Part shown: piece after piece, positions 41,243 to 52,883 of the stretch
How the letters are laid out: every line of letters begins with the position of its first letter
Numbering within the stretch: the stretch's first letter is position 1
Notes under the pieces: model-generated
The model's input: only the letters and a program-made list of their open reading frames with translations
Databases searched by the model: none
Told to the model about the DNA's origin: nothing
Position numbers and translations under genes: made by a program
Assembly (NCBI RefSeq): GCF_900111585.1
Contig: NZ_FOHI01000003.1
Span: 310,001 to 374,000, forward strand
Direction of reading: 5' to 3'
From: Nitrosospira multiformis
GTDB taxonomy: Bacteria; Pseudomonadota; Gammaproteobacteria; Burkholderiales; Nitrosomonadaceae
Length of the DNA: 64,000 nt

Positions 41243-41656
41243 ATGAAGGTAACCAACAAGCCAATTCTCCTGGTCGAAGATGACCAGGTGGACATGATGT
41301 CCGTAACCCGCGCTCTCAAGCAGATTCACGTTAGCAATAAGATCGTGTACCGGGAGAACGGCGAGGATGGATTGAACTACCTCGAGGACGAAACCAATGA
41401 TAAACCTTGCATCATTCTGCTGGATTTGAACATGCCCATCATGAACGGCATCGAATTCCTAGAAGCGGTAAAGAGCGATGACAGGTTTAGGCGTATTCCG
41501 GTAGTGGTTCTGACGACATCGGATGAACAGCAGGACAAGGTAAACAGTTTCGATTTCGGCGTAGCTGGATATATGGCAAAGCCGGTTGACTACTGGCAAT
41601 TCGTCGAGGTCATAAGATCAATCGATGCATATTGGACCATCAGCGAAATGCCATAG
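41243..41656 (+). CDS. single-domain response regulator (Rcp1-like)
   Basis: The 137-residue protein is a stand-alone receiver with E12-D13-D14, phospho-acceptor D61 in LLDLNMP, T91 and K113. The stretch VLTTSDEQQDKVNSFDFGVAGYMAKPVD is typical of the Rcp1-type regulators that pair with hybrid or phytochrome-like kinases. No DNA-binding domain and no kinase gene is adjacent, so its partner is elsewhere. It is divergent from the Crp/Fnr gene and convergent with nnrDE. Confidence 0.85.
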   Translation: MKVTNKPILLVEDDQVDMMSVTRALKQIHVSNKIVYRENGEDGLNYLEDETNDKPCIILLDLNMPIMNGIEFLEAVKSDDRFRRIPVVVLTTSDEQQDKVNSFDFGVAGYMAKPVDYWQFVEVIRSIDAYWTISEMP

Positions 41657-41721
41657 CGCATTTGCGCCAGGTACTACGCCTGAGACCGTGGCGAATAGCA
41701 CTGACAACTGAAGAGTCGGCA

Positions 41722-41753
41722 GGCCGAGGCATTGCGGCTTTCGCAATGTGGCC
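41722..41753. terminator. hairpin between convergent genes
   Basis: A 7 bp stem CATTGCG/CGCAATG with loop GCTTT lies inside flanking GGCC repeats that can pair. It sits between the stops of the response regulator and nnrDE. No U-run follows closely, so terminator function is only plausible. Confidence 0.35.
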
Positions 41754-41810
41754 GGAAAGGCACCTTGAATCGGGGGCGTTTTGGGATTTTTTGGTGATTC
41801 TTTGGTGCAT

Positions 41811-43379
41811 TCAGCCCTCTTCCTGGTGAAGCGTCGGAACAGAAGTAACGGCAATCCATTGGTTCAACAGGTTCCGGGCGGCGTTGGGAATTTCGGACGC
41901 GGTCATTCCAATGCAGCCGCCATACTGCTTCTGCAATACGTCGGCAGCCGCTCCGTGCAGATATACAGCAGCGAGCAGCGCATTTTCCGGGCTCGATTGC
42001 TGTGCCAGAAAGGCGCCAATCATCCCGGAGAGGATGTCGCCCGTTCCTGCACTGCTTAAGCCGGGATTTCCACTTGTGTTGATGAAGCGTCTGCCGTCCG
42101 GCATCGCGCACACGCTGCCTGCGCCTTTCAACACGATCCAGCAGTTAAAACGCTGCGCCAGCTCCGCAGCGGCTGCCATCCGGTCCTGTTGCACGGAAGT
42201 CGTGGTGCTTTGCAGCAGGCGCGCAGCTTCGGCCGGATGAGGAGTGAGAATGGAAGGCGCATTGCGTTCGCGCAACCGTTCCCGCAGCAATTCCGCTATT
42301 TCGGAATGCGAGGCAACAAGATTCAAGCCATCTGCATCGAGAACCAGTGGCAGAGTCGTTTGCAGCGCGCACTTGAGCCAGAAGCATGCAGCGGTTTCTG
42401 TTCCCAAACCCGGACCAACCACCAGACAGTTCAGCTGCTTGAGCTTGAACAGATCCTGGATAGGGCGCAGCATCAGTTCCGGCTGGAAGGTGTCGACCCC
42501 TGGCGCGTCCGGCGCCATCAATCCCAGGTAAACGCGACCGGCACCCAGTTTCAGCGCCGCGGTACCAGCCAGAAGCGCGGCCCCGACCATGCCGGCTGAC
42601 CCCCCGATTACCCCGATACTGCCGAACATGCCCTTATGACTGTTGGCACGCCGGGGAGGTGGCAGGAGCCGCCGGATGTGAACCTGGTCCATCAGCCACG
42701 AATCGGGCTTCCTCAGGGATGAGACGTTGAGATCGAGGTCATGCAAAAAAACTTCCCCGCAATAATCGGGGCCGTCATTCGTGAAGAGGCCAGGTTTCAG
42801 GCCAATGAACGTTGCCGTCATGGTCGCGATGACAGCCGCGCCGCACACAGCACCTGCATCGCTGCCCAGACCGCTGGGAATATCAATGGACAGCACCGGC
42901 AACTTCATGGCGTTAACGGTATTCACCATAGCCAGATATTTGCCGCCCAGTTCCCGTCCGCCTTGCTGGTCCAGGCCAATACCGAACAAGCCGTCGATCA
43001 CGGCATCCCATGTTTCATTTTCCGGAATTTCGGAGAGCATCTCAGCACCGGTGGCAACCCAGGCATCCAGCGCCCGCCGCGCATCCTCCGATAACTTTGT
43101 CTGCTCGCCGGTAAACACCAGTGTCACTTTGAACCGCCACTCCCGCAGGTGGCGCGCCGCGACAAAGGCATCCCCCCCGTTGTTTCCGGGGCCGGCCAGT
43201 ACCAGCACGCGGGGTTTATGGGTGGAGAGCAGCCGGTCACGGGCAGTTTCAGCGGCAGCCAGACCGGCTGCTTCCATCAATTGAGGACGATCCGGCAGGG
43301 CAGCCGCCAGGTGCTCGATTTCTCTGATCTCAGCCGTGGAGTAAATGGCGGTGGACAGATTGTTCCTGAGCGTGCTCAT
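41811..43379 (-). CDS. nnrDE: bifunctional NAD(P)H-hydrate epimerase / ADP-dependent dehydratase
   Basis: This enzyme repairs damaged NADHX and NADPHX. The 522-residue protein has the epimerase domain (YjeF_N) first, with [19 protein letters not shown]. The carbohydrate-kinase-like dehydratase domain comes second, with [27 protein letters not shown] and the nucleotide-site [20 protein letters not shown]. The fused form is common in bacteria. It is divergent from purL across 91 bp. Confidence 0.92.
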   Translation of the reverse strand: MSTLRNNLSTAIYSTAEIREIEHLAAALPDRPQLMEAAGLAAAETARDRLLSTHKPRVLVLAGPGNNGGDAFVAARHLREWRFKVTLVFTGEQTKLSEDARRALDAWVATGAEMLSEIPENETWDAVIDGLFGIGLDQQGGRELGGKYLAMVNTVNAMKLPVLSIDIPSGLGSDAGAVCGAAVIATMTATFIGLKPGLFTNDGPDYCGEVFLHDLDLNVSSLRKPDSWLMDQVHIRRLLPPPRRANSHKGMFGSIGVIGGSAGMVGAALLAGTAALKLGAGRVYLGLMAPDAPGVDTFQPELMLRPIQDLFKLKQLNCLVVGPGLGTETAACFWLKCALQTTLPLVLDADGLNLVASHSEIAELLRERLRERNAPSILTPHPAEAARLLQSTTTSVQQDRMAAAAELAQRFNCWIVLKGAGSVCAMPDGRRFINTSGNPGLSSAGTGDILSGMIGAFLAQQSSPENALLAAVYLHGAAADVLQKQYGGCIGMTASEIPNAARNLLNQWIAVTSVPTLHQEEG

Positions 43380-43470
43380 GCAATCCGCCTATACCGTCTT
43401 GCCGGGCTGGGGGCAGCGGGGCTTCTCGTGTAAAATCACGTTCTTTCCCATCATCATCTTTATCTTCCGG

Positions 43471-46400
43471 ATGTTTAGACTTCGTGGCGGCAGTGCGCTT
43501 TCTTCTTTCCGGCAGAAAAAACTGACCGCCGCTCTTAAGGTTTCAGTTCCTCAAGTTTCCCATATTTGCGCCGAGTATTGGTATTTTTGCTCGGCGGTGC
43601 GCGCGTTGCAGGAAAACGAAATCTCCATTCTGGCTAGGCTGCTCAAGGCGGTACCCGAAGATATCTCATTGAGTGGTACAAGTATCGGTTCGAGCCGGAT
43701 GCGTGCGGCCTCATCGCAAGGCGAATTGTTTCTGGTCGTGCCAAGACCGGGCACCATCTCCCCATGGTCCACAAAGGCGACCGATATCGCTCATAACTGC
43801 GGACTGGATGCCGTGGCGCGACTGGAACGAGGAGTGGTTTATTACGTCGAAACCAGAGAAAAGGTTTCCGACACCGCTAGGCAGTCATTGCTTGGGCTGA
43901 TACACGACCGCATGACCGAGGCGGTATTCAATTCACTCGACGACGCGGACCGGTTGTTCAGGCATTTCGAACCCCTGCCATTCAATATAGTGGATGTGCT
44001 GGAAGGGGGGCGGGACGCGTTGCTGAAGGCGAACAATGAAATGGGGCTTGCACTGTCGCCGGAGGAAATCGACTATTTTGCGGACTACTTCCTGCGGATG
44101 GGGCGTAACCCGACAGATGTCGAACTGATGATGTTTGCGCAGGCAAATTCGGAGCATTGCCGTCACAAGATTTTCAACGCGGACTGGGTCATTGATGGTG
44201 TGCCCCGGGAAGCTTCCCTGTTTTCGATGATACGTAATACCCATTGGCAGCATCCGGGCGGAACTGTGGTCGCTTACGCTGATAATTCCGCCATCATCGA
44301 GGGCGCTGAAATTGCCCGCTTCTATCCCGGTAAAGACAATCGGTACGATTACGCGCAGGAGCAGACCCATATCCTGATGAAAGTGGAGACCCATAATCAT
44401 CCGACTGCGATCTCACCCTATCCGGGCGCAGCGACCGGTGTGGGGGGCGAAATTCGGGATGAGGGAGCTACTGGCCGGGGGGCTAAACCGAGAGCGGGCC
44501 TTAGCGGTTTCTCCGTTTCCAATCTGAATATTCCGGAATTTATTCAACCTTGGGAATTGCAAGGGCCTGCATCGGAGGAACAAACCTACGGTAAACCGGA
44601 GCGCATCGCATCCGCCCTGCAGATCATGCTGGAAGGACCCATCGGCGGCGCTGCATTCAACAATGAATTCGGGCGTCCAAACCTGGCCGGCTATTTCCGC
44701 ACCTTTGAAGAACGTGTGGCAGGTGAAATGCGTGGCTACCACAAGCCCATCATGCTGGCGGGGGGGATAGGCCACATCAGCGGCCGGCATGCGTTCAAGC
44801 AGGAATTTGCATCGGACACCCTGCTGGTTCAACTGGGCGGACCGGGAATGCTGATCGGGCTTGGGGGAGGCGCCGCCTCCAGCATGGATACGGGAATAAA
44901 CGCGGAGGCGCTCGATTTTGATTCCGTCCAGCGCGGCAACCCCGAAATGGAGCGGCGCGCGCAGGAGGTCATCGATTGTTGCTGGCAGATGGAAAGGCGC
45001 GGCGAACCCAACCCGATCCTCTCGATTCACGACGTCGGCGCAGGTGGCTTATCGAACGCCCTGCCTGAACTGTTGCATGGTTCCGGTCGCGGTGGACGTA
45101 TCGATCTGCGGGCGATTCCGTCGGAGGAGCCGGGCATGTCGCCCATGCAGATCTGGAGCAATGAGGCGCAGGAGCGCTATGTTCTTGCGATCAGGCCGGA
45201 TTCGCTAGAGTTGTTCCGCGCCATTTGCGAGCGTGAGCGCTGCCCCTTCGCCGTAGTCGGCACGGCGACCGTGGAAGAACAGCTTGTTGTCGCCGATCCG
45301 TTGTTCGGCAATCAGCCGGTCGCCATGGATCTTTCGGTACTGCTGGGCAAGCCGCCGAAGATGACGCGCGATGTTACGCATATCAGGAAAGCGCTGCCGT
45401 CGTTCGATACGGCGGAAGTGAATCTCCGGGAAGCGGCATACCGCGTGCTGCGGCTGCCTGCGGTGGCGGACAAGACTTTTCTGATCAGTATCGGAGACCG
45501 TACCGTCGGCGGCATGACTGCACGTGACCAGATGGCGGGACCCTGGCAGGTGCCGGTAGCGGATGTGGCAGTTACCGTGATGGGTTACCACACCTATCTG
45601 GGCGAAGCTTTCGCGGTGGGCGAACGTACACCCCTGGCATTGATCGACTCGGCCGCTTCAGCACGCATGGCAGTGGGCGAAGCCATTACCAACATTGCCG
45701 CGGCGCAGATCGAGCACCTAGGAGAAATCAAGCTTTCCGCCAACTGGATGGCAGCAGCAGGACATCCTGGGGAGGATGCTGCTCTTTATGATGCAGTGCA
45801 AGCCGTGGGAATGGAATTCTGCCCTCAACTGGGAATCAGCATCCCCGTGGGGAAGGATTCGATGTCGATGAAGACTGTCTGGGAAGGCGAGGCCGGGCTT
45901 GGCCGATCGATACGAAAAGAAGTGATTGCGCCCCTCTCCTTGATTGTCTCCGCGTTTGCGAGAGTAACGGACGTGCGCAGGACGCTGACGCCTCAGCTGC
46001 GCACAGACTGGGGCGAGACAGAACTCATCCTGATCGATCTGGGAGAGGGACGCAATCGTCTGGGCGGTTCTGCCCTTGCTCAGGTTTACAAGCAGGTAGG
46101 GGATGCCGCACCCGATATAGCAGGCGTTGAGGGTTCGGTGCGGCTCAAGGGTTTCTTTGCCGCCATACAGCGCCTGAACCGCGAAGGCAGGATCATTGCC
46201 TACCACGATCGCTCCGACGGGGGAATGTTTGCCACGCTGTGCGAAATGGCCTTTGCCGGGCATGCCGGCATGACCATCAACCTGGATCAGTTGTGCTTTG
46301 ATTCGATTGCTAACGATATCGATGGCAGCGAGATGCAGCCTGAAGCGCTGGGTGGAAGGTTCACGGCCAGCCTCATGTCAGTCCTGTTCAATGAAGAGCT

Positions 46401-47505
46401 GGGGGCTGTCATTCAGACAAGAACAGGGCACCGCCGGGAAGTGCTGAATGTTTTAGCGGATGCGGGCCTGGGCGAGGCGAGTTTTGTCATCGGCAGCGTC
46501 AATGACGGGGATGAGATCCGGTTTCTGCGCAATAATAAGGCGGTATTCGCGGAAAAGCGTGTCGACCTGCATCGCGCCTGGTCGGAGACCACCTATCAGA
46601 TGCAGAAGCTCCGCGACAATCCGGAATGCGCGCAGCAGGAGTATGACCGCATTCTCGATCTGCATGATCCGGGACTGCATGCGGAGCTCACCTTCGATGT
46701 GGATAAGGACATCTGCGCACCTTACATTCAGGCAGGGGCGAAACCAAAAATAGCGGTGCTGCGCGAACAGGGCGTGAATGGTCACGTGGAAATGGCAGCC
46801 GCTTTCGATCGCGCAGGATTTGCCGTGGTTGACGTGCATATGAGCGATATCATCGAGGGGGGTGTCACCCTCAGGGATTACAAAGGCTTCACCGCGTGTG
46901 GAGGGTTTTCTTATGGGGATGTGCTCGGAGCAGGGGAAGGATGGGCCAATTCGATCCTGTTCAATGCGCGCGCCCGCGATGAGTTTGAGGCTTTTTTTGC
47001 GCGTGCTGATACCTTTGCCCTTGGTGTATGCAATGGCTGCCAGATGATGAGCAACCTGCGTCAGATTATTCCGGGCGCCGAGCATTGGCCCAGATTTGTG
47101 AGAAACAAATCGGAGCAATTCGAGGCACGGTTTGTCATGGTCGAAGCGCAGCACAGTCCATCGCTGTTTTTCGATGGCATGGCGGGCAGCCGCATGCCCA
47201 TCGCTGTTGCACATGGAGAAGGCTATGCAGAATTTGCGGATGAGAATACTGCCTCAATAGTTTCATCCCTGGTCGCATTGCGTTATGTGGATCATCGGGG
47301 TAAGCCGACCGAGCTCTATCCCTTGAATCCCAATGGCTCTCCACAAGGTATCGCTGGCATGACAACTGCCGATGGAAGATTCAGCGTTCTCATGCCGCAT
47401 CCGGAGCGCGGGTTTCGGGCAGTGCAGCAGTCATGGCATCCCGGCTGGCGCGAGGATGCGCCGTGGATGAGAATGTTCCGCAATGCGCGCAAATGGGTAG
47501 ATTAA
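43471..47505 (+). CDS. purL: phosphoribosylformylglycinamidine synthase
   Basis: The enzyme makes FGAM from FGAR, glutamine and ATP in purine synthesis. This is the large single-chain form of 1344 residues. The N-terminal domain starts [18 protein letters not shown], the catalytic PurM-like halves include [33 protein letters not shown] and [17 protein letters not shown], and the C-terminal glutaminase has the nucleophile Cys in GVCNGCQMM and its partner His-Glu in MPHPERGF. The ATG at 43471 is chosen by comparison with the Escherichia coli start (ILRGSPALSAFR). The longer frame would add 42 non-conserved residues and overlap the nnrDE start region. Confidence 0.96.
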   Translation: MFRLRGGSALSSFRQKKLTAALKVSVPQVSHICAEYWYFCSAVRALQENEISILARLLKAVPEDISLSGTSIGSSRMRAASSQGELFLVVPRPGTISPWSTKATDIAHNCGLDAVARLERGVVYYVETREKVSDTARQSLLGLIHDRMTEAVFNSLDDADRLFRHFEPLPFNIVDVLEGGRDALLKANNEMGLALSPEEIDYFADYFLRMGRNPTDVELMMFAQANSEHCRHKIFNADWVIDGVPREASLFSMIRNTHWQHPGGTVVAYADNSAIIEGAEIARFYPGKDNRYDYAQEQTHILMKVETHNHPTAISPYPGAATGVGGEIRDEGATGRGAKPRAGLSGFSVSNLNIPEFIQPWELQGPASEEQTYGKPERIASALQIMLEGPIGGAAFNNEFGRPNLAGYFRTFEERVAGEMRGYHKPIMLAGGIGHISGRHAFKQEFASDTLLVQLGGPGMLIGLGGGAASSMDTGINAEALDFDSVQRGNPEMERRAQEVIDCCWQMERRGEPNPILSIHDVGAGGLSNALPELLHGSGRGGRIDLRAIPSEEPGMSPMQIWSNEAQERYVLAIRPDSLELFRAICERERCPFAVVGTATVEEQLVVADPLFGNQPVAMDLSVLLGKPPKMTRDVTHIRKALPSFDTAEVNLREAAYRVLRLPAVADKTFLISIGDRTVGGMTARDQMAGPWQVPVADVAVTVMGYHTYLGEAFAVGERTPLALIDSAASARMAVGEAITNIAAAQIEHLGEIKLSANWMAAAGHPGEDAALYDAVQAVGMEFCPQLGISIPVGKDSMSMKTVWEGEAGLGRSIRKEVIAPLSLIVSAFARVTDVRRTLTPQLRTDWGETELILIDLGEGRNRLGGSALAQVYKQVGDAAPDIAGVEGSVRLKGFFAAIQRLNREGRIIAYHDRSDGGMFATLCEMAFAGHAGMTINLDQLCFDSIANDIDGSEMQPEALGGRFTASLMSVLFNEELGAVIQTRTGHRREVLNVLADAGLGEASFVIGSVNDGDEIRFLRNNKAVFAEKRVDLHRAWSETTYQMQKLRDNPECAQQEYDRILDLHDPGLHAELTFDVDKDICAPYIQAGAKPKIAVLREQGVNGHVEMAAAFDRAGFAVVDVHMSDIIEGGVTLRDYKGFTACGGFSYGDVLGAGEGWANSILFNARARDEFEAFFARADTFALGVCNGCQMMSNLRQIIPGAEHWPRFVRNKSEQFEARFVMVEAQHSPSLFFDGMAGSRMPIAVAHGEGYAEFADENTASIVSSLVALRYVDHRGKPTELYPLNPNGSPQGIAGMTTADGRFSVLMPHPERGFRAVQQSWHPGWREDAPWMRMFRNARKWVD

Positions 47506-47622
47506 CCCGTAGGATTCCCGGTTCTTAATCCGGATTCCTTTGCCCGGATGGGCAGTGCCTGTAGCGCAGCCACGGCGGCACACGTGGGGGCTGCGGGATC
47601 GATATCTGATAAGGAGTATCTG

Positions 47623-48921
47623 TTGAAAATTTTTAAGGCTGTACCGGTTGCGCCTATTTTCGTGTTTCTCGTTTCCACGTTATTCATGGGGGTTTTCCCG
47701 GATACTGCCTTCGCGCAGACCAAACCCGCCGCGGAAAAGTACAAGGAGGATGGAGGAGCCAACAAGGAGACGAGCAAGGAAGCAAACAAGGAAGTGAAAG
47801 GCGGTGAATGCGCCCCGGTCGCAGTATGGACTGTTCCCGGCTCAGGGAAAATATCCATTACCGATGTTATCGGCCGAGCTGTCCGGCAGGGGGTGGTGTT
47901 GCTGGGAGAAGCGCACGATAATCCTGAGCACCACCGCTGGCAGTTGCAGACGCTGGCCGCGTTGCATGCAGAGCGGCCGGACATGGTGATCGGCTTCGAG
48001 ATGTTTCCACGCAGGGTGCAAAAGGTGCTCGATCAGTGGGTTGCAGGCGAGCTCACCGAGGCCCAGTTTCTCGCTGCTTCCGAGTGGAATACGGTCTGGA
48101 GCACCGATGCAGCCATGTACATGCCCCTGTTCCACTTCGCGCGCATGAATCGCGTGCCGATGGTGGCATTGAACATCGATACACGTTTGAGGCGATCGGT
48201 TGCGACAAAGGGATTCGCGGGAGTGCCGGAGAATGAACGAGAAGGTGTAACGGCGCCCGCTGAACCGAGCAACGCATACCTCGACTATCTGCTCCCGATC
48301 TACGGTGAGCACGATCGCGCAGGCAAGAAAAAGGCGGGCGCCAGTGCGGGTCGTGACGATCCGGATTTTCGACGCTTCGTGGAAGGCCAGCAACTGTGGG
48401 ATCGGGCGATGGCGCAAGGCATTCATTCCGCATTGGACCGGTCCCAGCGTCCCCTGGTTGTGGGGATCATGGGTTCGGGGCATATCAAATATGGCTACGG
48501 TGTTCCACACCAGTTGAAGCATCTGGGAGTGACGGATGTGGGAATGCTGCTTCCCTGGAACAGTGGTACTTCATGTGATCTCCTTACAGCGGACATAGCA
48601 GATGCCATATTCGGAACGGCGTTGCCGCCACTGGCGGCGGATGAGCATCCCCGGCAGCGCCTGGGGATCCGCTTCGAGATGGCACAGGACGGGGGCGGCG
48701 CGCGCGTGCTGCAAGTGGAGAAGGGCAGCATCGCCGAGAAAGCGGATATACGTGAAAGTGATTTGATCATCGAGGCCGCGGGCTTGCCTGTCAAGCAGCT
48801 CAACGATATCGTGGAAATCGTCAAACGGCAGGCGCCGGGAACATGGCTCCCGCTGAAACTCAAGCGCGGCAGTGATACGATGGAGGCTGTCGCAAAGTTT
48901 TCTCCGATGTCCAAACGGTGA
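47623..48921 (+). CDS. ChaN-like protein with PDZ domain
   Basis: The exported protein (about 432 residues) has a signal peptide (hydrophobic VAPIFVFLVSTLFMGVFPDTAFA) and then the ChaN heme-binding-like fold, with VVLLGEAHDNPEHHRWQLQTL and VIGFEMFPRRVQ. A C-terminal PDZ domain follows, with QVEKGSIAEKADIRESDLIIEAAGLPVKQLNDIVEIVKRQ. ChaN family members bind two hemes, but here the role is unknown. The start is TTG at 47623 with AAGGAG 6 bases upstream; the frame reaches back to 47548. The M1-like peptidase gene follows, overlapping or nearly so, so the two probably work together in the periplasm. Confidence 0.8.
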   Translation: MKIFKAVPVAPIFVFLVSTLFMGVFPDTAFAQTKPAAEKYKEDGGANKETSKEANKEVKGGECAPVAVWTVPGSGKISITDVIGRAVRQGVVLLGEAHDNPEHHRWQLQTLAALHAERPDMVIGFEMFPRRVQKVLDQWVAGELTEAQFLAASEWNTVWSTDAAMYMPLFHFARMNRVPMVALNIDTRLRRSVATKGFAGVPENEREGVTAPAEPSNAYLDYLLPIYGEHDRAGKKKAGASAGRDDPDFRRFVEGQQLWDRAMAQGIHSALDRSQRPLVVGIMGSGHIKYGYGVPHQLKHLGVTDVGMLLPWNSGTSCDLLTADIADAIFGTALPPLAADEHPRQRLGIRFEMAQDGGGARVLQVEKGSIAEKADIRESDLIIEAAGLPVKQLNDIVEIVKRQAPGTWLPLKLKRGSDTMEAVAKFSPMSKR

Positions 48922-48959
48922 ACATGATGCAAATAATAATGTCTGCAACGAGGCCGATA

Positions 48960-51083
48960 ATGAAAGGGATGCGAAACAGTTGCATCCCCGATTCCGGAAA
49001 AGCTGCCAGGACTGTTTCGTATGTGTCGCTCCTGTATGGCTCGCTCCTGATTGTTTGCATAACAGCAATTTTGTTTTTTCCTGCTGCATTTGCCGCGGAA
49101 GCGGCGGAATCAGGTTCCGCTCAGGAGGTCTCTCGCATCGATTCTCCGGTCCATTATGACATCCGCGTTCACATCGATCCGCTGGAGCGCACTCTCAAGG
49201 GTCGCAGTGTGATCACCGCGAATACCCGAGAGGAACTGACACTTGTGATAGGCCGCCGTTTCGAAGTGCTGAAGGCGCGGGTGGATGACGAGCCGATCGG
49301 CCCGTCTGCGACCGTGGGAGCGATGCGGGCCTGGCGTATTCCGGGGGAAGAGAAGCTTCCCCGCCGTATAGAAATAGAGTGGCGAGGGGAACTGTCTCCG
49401 CTGGATACCTCGCTCGATCACCGCCAGACACTGGGGCAGAACGAGCCGGTCAGTGGCGAATCGGGTACGTTCCTGCCCGATTCTAGCGGCTGGTACCCGT
49501 ATCTTGCAGGCGAACTCGCCAGCTATGATTTGAGCATGGAGTTCCCGGCCGGCCAGCGGGGGGTGGTCGCCGGGCGACTTGCGGAGGAATCGGAATCGCC
49601 GCAGGGATTTCGCGCACGTTTTGAATTTCCCGCTCCCACCGGCGGGATCGATCTCATGGGCGGCCCCTACATTGTCGAAACCCGGACAAGCCGCAGTGCG
49701 GGGGGCAAGCCGATCGTGTTGAGAACCTATTTCCATCGGGAAGTCGCGGACCTTGCAGGAGAGTACCTCGATTCGGTCAAGGAATATATCGATCTTTATG
49801 AATCCTGGATCGGCGCCTATCCATTCACGGAGTTCAGCATCGTCTCAAGTCCGACACCGACGGGTTTTGGCATGCCCACGCTCACCTACCTCGGTTTGGA
49901 GGTGCTGCGGCTGCCTTTCATTCGCGCAACCTCCCTGGGTCACGAGGTATTGCACAACTGGTGGGGAAACGGCGTGTATCCCGATTATGCAAAAGGCAAC
50001 TGGTCGGAAGGATTGACCACCTTTATGGCCGATTATGCGTATAAAGAGCGGGAGAGCGATGCAGCGGCGCGGGAAATGCGACAGGGCTGGCTACGCGATT
50101 TTGCCGCCCTATCGCCCAGTCAGTATGCGCCACTGAGGAGCTTTACCTCGCGCACGCACGGAGCTTCGCAAATCGTCGGCTACAACAAGGCTGCCATGGT
50201 GTTTTTGATGCTGCGCGACCTGCTCGGGCGGGAAACTTTCGATCGCGCACTCCAGACATTCTGGCGCGAACAGCGCTTCCGCGTTGCCTCGTGGGAAGAT
50301 CTGCAGCGTGCCTTTGAGACTGCTTCCGGCAGGAATCTGCACGTATTCTTCGATCAATGGCTCACTCGCCCCGGTGCGCCAGTCGTGCGATTGACGAAAG
50401 CGGTGCGGATGAAGGCAGAGGGGGGAAGCCATCATGTTTCGGTCACGCTCGAACAACCGGCGCCTGCGTATCGGCTGCGGGTACCGATTGCCGTCCGCAT
50501 CCAGCAAGGCGAAAAAATTCACACCGTCGATTTTGAGAACACGCAGCAAGTGTTTTCCATCGAGACTGACGTCACTCCGCTGGAAGTGATACTTGATCCC
50601 GATCTCCGTTTGTTCCGGCATTTGATGCCGCAGGAGGCGACTCCGATCCTGCGTCAGGTGATGGTGAACAAGACAACAGTAACCGTTTTACTGCCCGAAA
50701 GCGGACCTGCCCGCGATGCCGCGGAGATTCTGGCGACCAAGCTTCAACATCGCGCGCCAAAACTGATCCCGGGTACGGACAATATGCCGGCCACGCCGAC
50801 CCTGGTGATAGGCCTCCAGGACCAGGTGGATGCGTGGCTCGCGCGGCACGAGTTGCACAGGCCGGAGGATATGAAGGGTAAAGGCTCGGCCCAGGCCTGG
50901 ACTACGCGCCTTTCCGACGGTACCACGCTTGCGGTCGTTTCCGCACGCGACATCGAATCACTGACTGCGTTGACCCGGCCATTGCCGCACTATGGCCGCC
51001 AGAGCTACGTCGTGTTCGAGGGCGCGAAAGCGGTCAACCGCGGCACATGGCCTACTCGTCCACAGGCGGTGAAACTCGATTGA
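48960..51083 (+). CDS. exported M1-like zinc peptidase, noncanonical motif
   Basis: The 707-residue protein has a signal peptide or anchor (LLIVCITAILFFPAAFA). It carries a gluzincin zinc site HEVLHNWWGN at residues 328-337 and a third Glu in NWSEGLTTFM (E350), so 17 residues lie between the second His and the Glu where classical M1 enzymes have 18. The GxMEN exopeptidase motif is not present; the matching position reads TGFGMPTLTY. It may be an endopeptidase or a chaperone-like member. GAGG 6 bases before the ATG at 48960 selects this start over GTG 48918. The ChaN-PDZ gene upstream is probably in the same operon. Confidence 0.75.
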   Translation: MKGMRNSCIPDSGKAARTVSYVSLLYGSLLIVCITAILFFPAAFAAEAAESGSAQEVSRIDSPVHYDIRVHIDPLERTLKGRSVITANTREELTLVIGRRFEVLKARVDDEPIGPSATVGAMRAWRIPGEEKLPRRIEIEWRGELSPLDTSLDHRQTLGQNEPVSGESGTFLPDSSGWYPYLAGELASYDLSMEFPAGQRGVVAGRLAEESESPQGFRARFEFPAPTGGIDLMGGPYIVETRTSRSAGGKPIVLRTYFHREVADLAGEYLDSVKEYIDLYESWIGAYPFTEFSIVSSPTPTGFGMPTLTYLGLEVLRLPFIRATSLGHEVLHNWWGNGVYPDYAKGNWSEGLTTFMADYAYKERESDAAAREMRQGWLRDFAALSPSQYAPLRSFTSRTHGASQIVGYNKAAMVFLMLRDLLGRETFDRALQTFWREQRFRVASWEDLQRAFETASGRNLHVFFDQWLTRPGAPVVRLTKAVRMKAEGGSHHVSVTLEQPAPAYRLRVPIAVRIQQGEKIHTVDFENTQQVFSIETDVTPLEVILDPDLRLFRHLMPQEATPILRQVMVNKTTVTVLLPESGPARDAAEILATKLQHRAPKLIPGTDNMPATPTLVIGLQDQVDAWLARHELHRPEDMKGKGSAQAWTTRLSDGTTLAVVSARDIESLTALTRPLPHYGRQSYVVFEGAKAVNRGTWPTRPQAVKLD

Positions 51084-51250
51084 GAGAGTGGACGAATTCC
51101 TCTTTGGCAGGCTTTTTTTCGTTTTACCTTGGTATCTCCAAATGAACCAGGATCGCGTCCTCCACCGCCAGCATATCGGTCCAATTTAGGGACTTTAAGG
51201 CTGGTTCTTGTTAGAATAATAAAGATTTACATAATTACTTGGAGTATTTG

Positions 51251-51676
51251 ATGGCTGTCGAGCGAACCCTGTCTATCATCAAGCCGGATGCAGTGGCAAA
51301 AAATATAATAGGAGAAATTTACTCCCGCTTTGAACGGAACGGACTGAAAATAGTCGCATCAAGGATGCTGCGTCTATCCCAGGCTGATGCTGAGGGTTTT
51401 TATGCAGTCCACCGGGAACGGCCGTTCTTCAATGATCTGGTGAAATTCATGATTTCCGGTCCCGTCATGGTGCAGGTACTGGAAGGTGAGGATGCCATCA
51501 GAAAAAACCGGGATCTGATGGGGGCGACCGATCCGAGGAAGGCCGAAAAGGGGACGATTCGGGCAGATTTTGCCGAGAGTATCGATGCGAACGCTGTGCA
51601 TGGCTCGGATGCGTCCGAAACCGCGGCGGCTGAGATCGCCTATTTTTTTCCGGAACTCAATATTTATTCGCGATAA
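51251..51676 (+). CDS. ndk: nucleoside diphosphate kinase
   Basis: The enzyme balances nucleoside triphosphate pools by a phospho-His intermediate. The 141-residue protein has [18 protein letters not shown] at the start and the active-site His in [23 protein letters not shown], the family signature. The ATG at 51251 follows GGAG by 6 bases. A possible promoter is TTGTTA (51208) and CATAAT (51230). It starts the conserved ndk-rlmN-rodZ-ispG-hisS-yfgM-bamB-der block. Confidence 0.97.
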   Translation: MAVERTLSIIKPDAVAKNIIGEIYSRFERNGLKIVASRMLRLSQADAEGFYAVHRERPFFNDLVKFMISGPVMVQVLEGEDAIRKNRDLMGATDPRKAEKGTIRADFAESIDANAVHGSDASETAAAEIAYFFPELNIYSR

Positions 51677-51695
51677 GGGGGATCACGGCTCAGGT

Positions 51696-52793
51696 ATGAG
51701 CATCAATCTTCTGGATTTCGATGCGAAAGGGCTTACCAGTTTCTGTGCGGAAATCGGTGAGAAGCCGTTCCGCGCCCGCCAACTGCTGCGCTGGATACAT
51801 CGGGCCGGTGAAGCCGATTTCGATGCCATGAGCGACCTCGCGAAAGGATTGCGGGAAAAGCTGTCTGCTGCCGCGGTGATAGAACCACCGAAAGTCATCA
51901 GCGATCATACCGCTCCCGATGGTACTCGCAAATGGCTGCTGTCGGTCGGCGCGGGTAATGGAATCGAAACAGTTTACATACCGGAAACGAGCCGGGGGAC
52001 GCTGTGTATTTCCAGTCAGGTAGGGTGTGCGCTCGCGTGCGCATTTTGTTCCACCGGGAGGCAGGGATTCAACCGTAATCTGACGGTGGCGGAAATCATC
52101 GGCCAATTGTGGTGGGCGAATAAAGCGCTGACGGAAACGTTCACGAGTGAGGCGGGACGCGAACGTCCCATCACCAATATAGTCATGATGGGGATGGGGG
52201 AGCCGCTGACAAATTTCGAGAATGTAGTGACATCGCTCGACCTGATGCTGGACGACAATGCTTATGGCTTATCACGGCGCCGGGTGACCGTGAGCACGTC
52301 GGGAATAATTCCAGCCATGGACCGTCTCCGCGAGCGTTGCCCAGTGGCGCTGGCGGTATCCCTGCATGCTCCCAACGACGCGTTGCGCGATCAATTGGTG
52401 CCGATCAACAGGAAATACCCCATCAGGGAACTGCTGGGCGCATGCGAGCGCTATCTTCAATCCGCGCCACGAGATTTCATCACTTTTGAATATGTCATGC
52501 TGGATGGCGTGAATGACAGCGTGGCGCAAGCGCGTGAATTGGTGCAACTGGTAAGGGACATTCCCTGCAAGTTAAACCTGATTCCGTTCAATCCTTTTCC
52601 TGATTCAGGTTTCAGGCGTTCTTCCGCAAACGCCGTATCCCGCTTTCGCGATGTGTTGATGGAGGCAGGATTGGTGACTACGGTACGCAAGACGCGGGGG
52701 GATGATATTGCCGCGGCCTGCGGCCAGCTCGCAGGAAAAGTCCTCGACAAGACACGCCGCGCGCCCCGCAGCATTGCGGAAGCGGCTGGATGA
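51696..52793 (+). CDS. rlmN: dual-specificity rRNA/tRNA methyltransferase RlmN
   Basis: This radical-SAM enzyme adds methyl to C2 of A2503 in 23S rRNA and A37 in some tRNAs. The 365-residue protein has the cluster motif [19 protein letters not shown] (CxxxCxxC), SQVGC just before it, and [11 protein letters not shown], all typical of RlmN. The conserved late Cys lies in AACGQL. The ATG at 51696 gives the usual start [13 protein letters not shown]. It is 19 bp after ndk in the conserved order. Confidence 0.96.
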   Translation: MSINLLDFDAKGLTSFCAEIGEKPFRARQLLRWIHRAGEADFDAMSDLAKGLREKLSAAAVIEPPKVISDHTAPDGTRKWLLSVGAGNGIETVYIPETSRGTLCISSQVGCALACAFCSTGRQGFNRNLTVAEIIGQLWWANKALTETFTSEAGRERPITNIVMMGMGEPLTNFENVVTSLDLMLDDNAYGLSRRRVTVSTSGIIPAMDRLRERCPVALAVSLHAPNDALRDQLVPINRKYPIRELLGACERYLQSAPRDFITFEYVMLDGVNDSVAQARELVQLVRDIPCKLNLIPFNPFPDSGFRRSSANAVSRFRDVLMEAGLVTTVRKTRGDDIAAACGQLAGKVLDKTRRAPRSIAEAAG

Positions 52794-52883
52794 GGCAGGT
52801 TCGGGCGTATTTTTCCGGTTGGCAACTGCACCTGGAGATGTGAAGGCGCAAAAGCGATTACCGGATATGAAGCGTCAGGTAAC

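Noticed and set aside
43345-43470. 42-codon extension of purL to an earlier start
   Set aside because: The family N-terminus begins at MFRLRGG (43471). The extension overlaps the divergent nnrDE start and is not conserved-looking.
45718-46263. long minus-strand frames across purL
   Set aside because: They are antisense to the strongly conserved plus-strand purL and have no recognisable domain.
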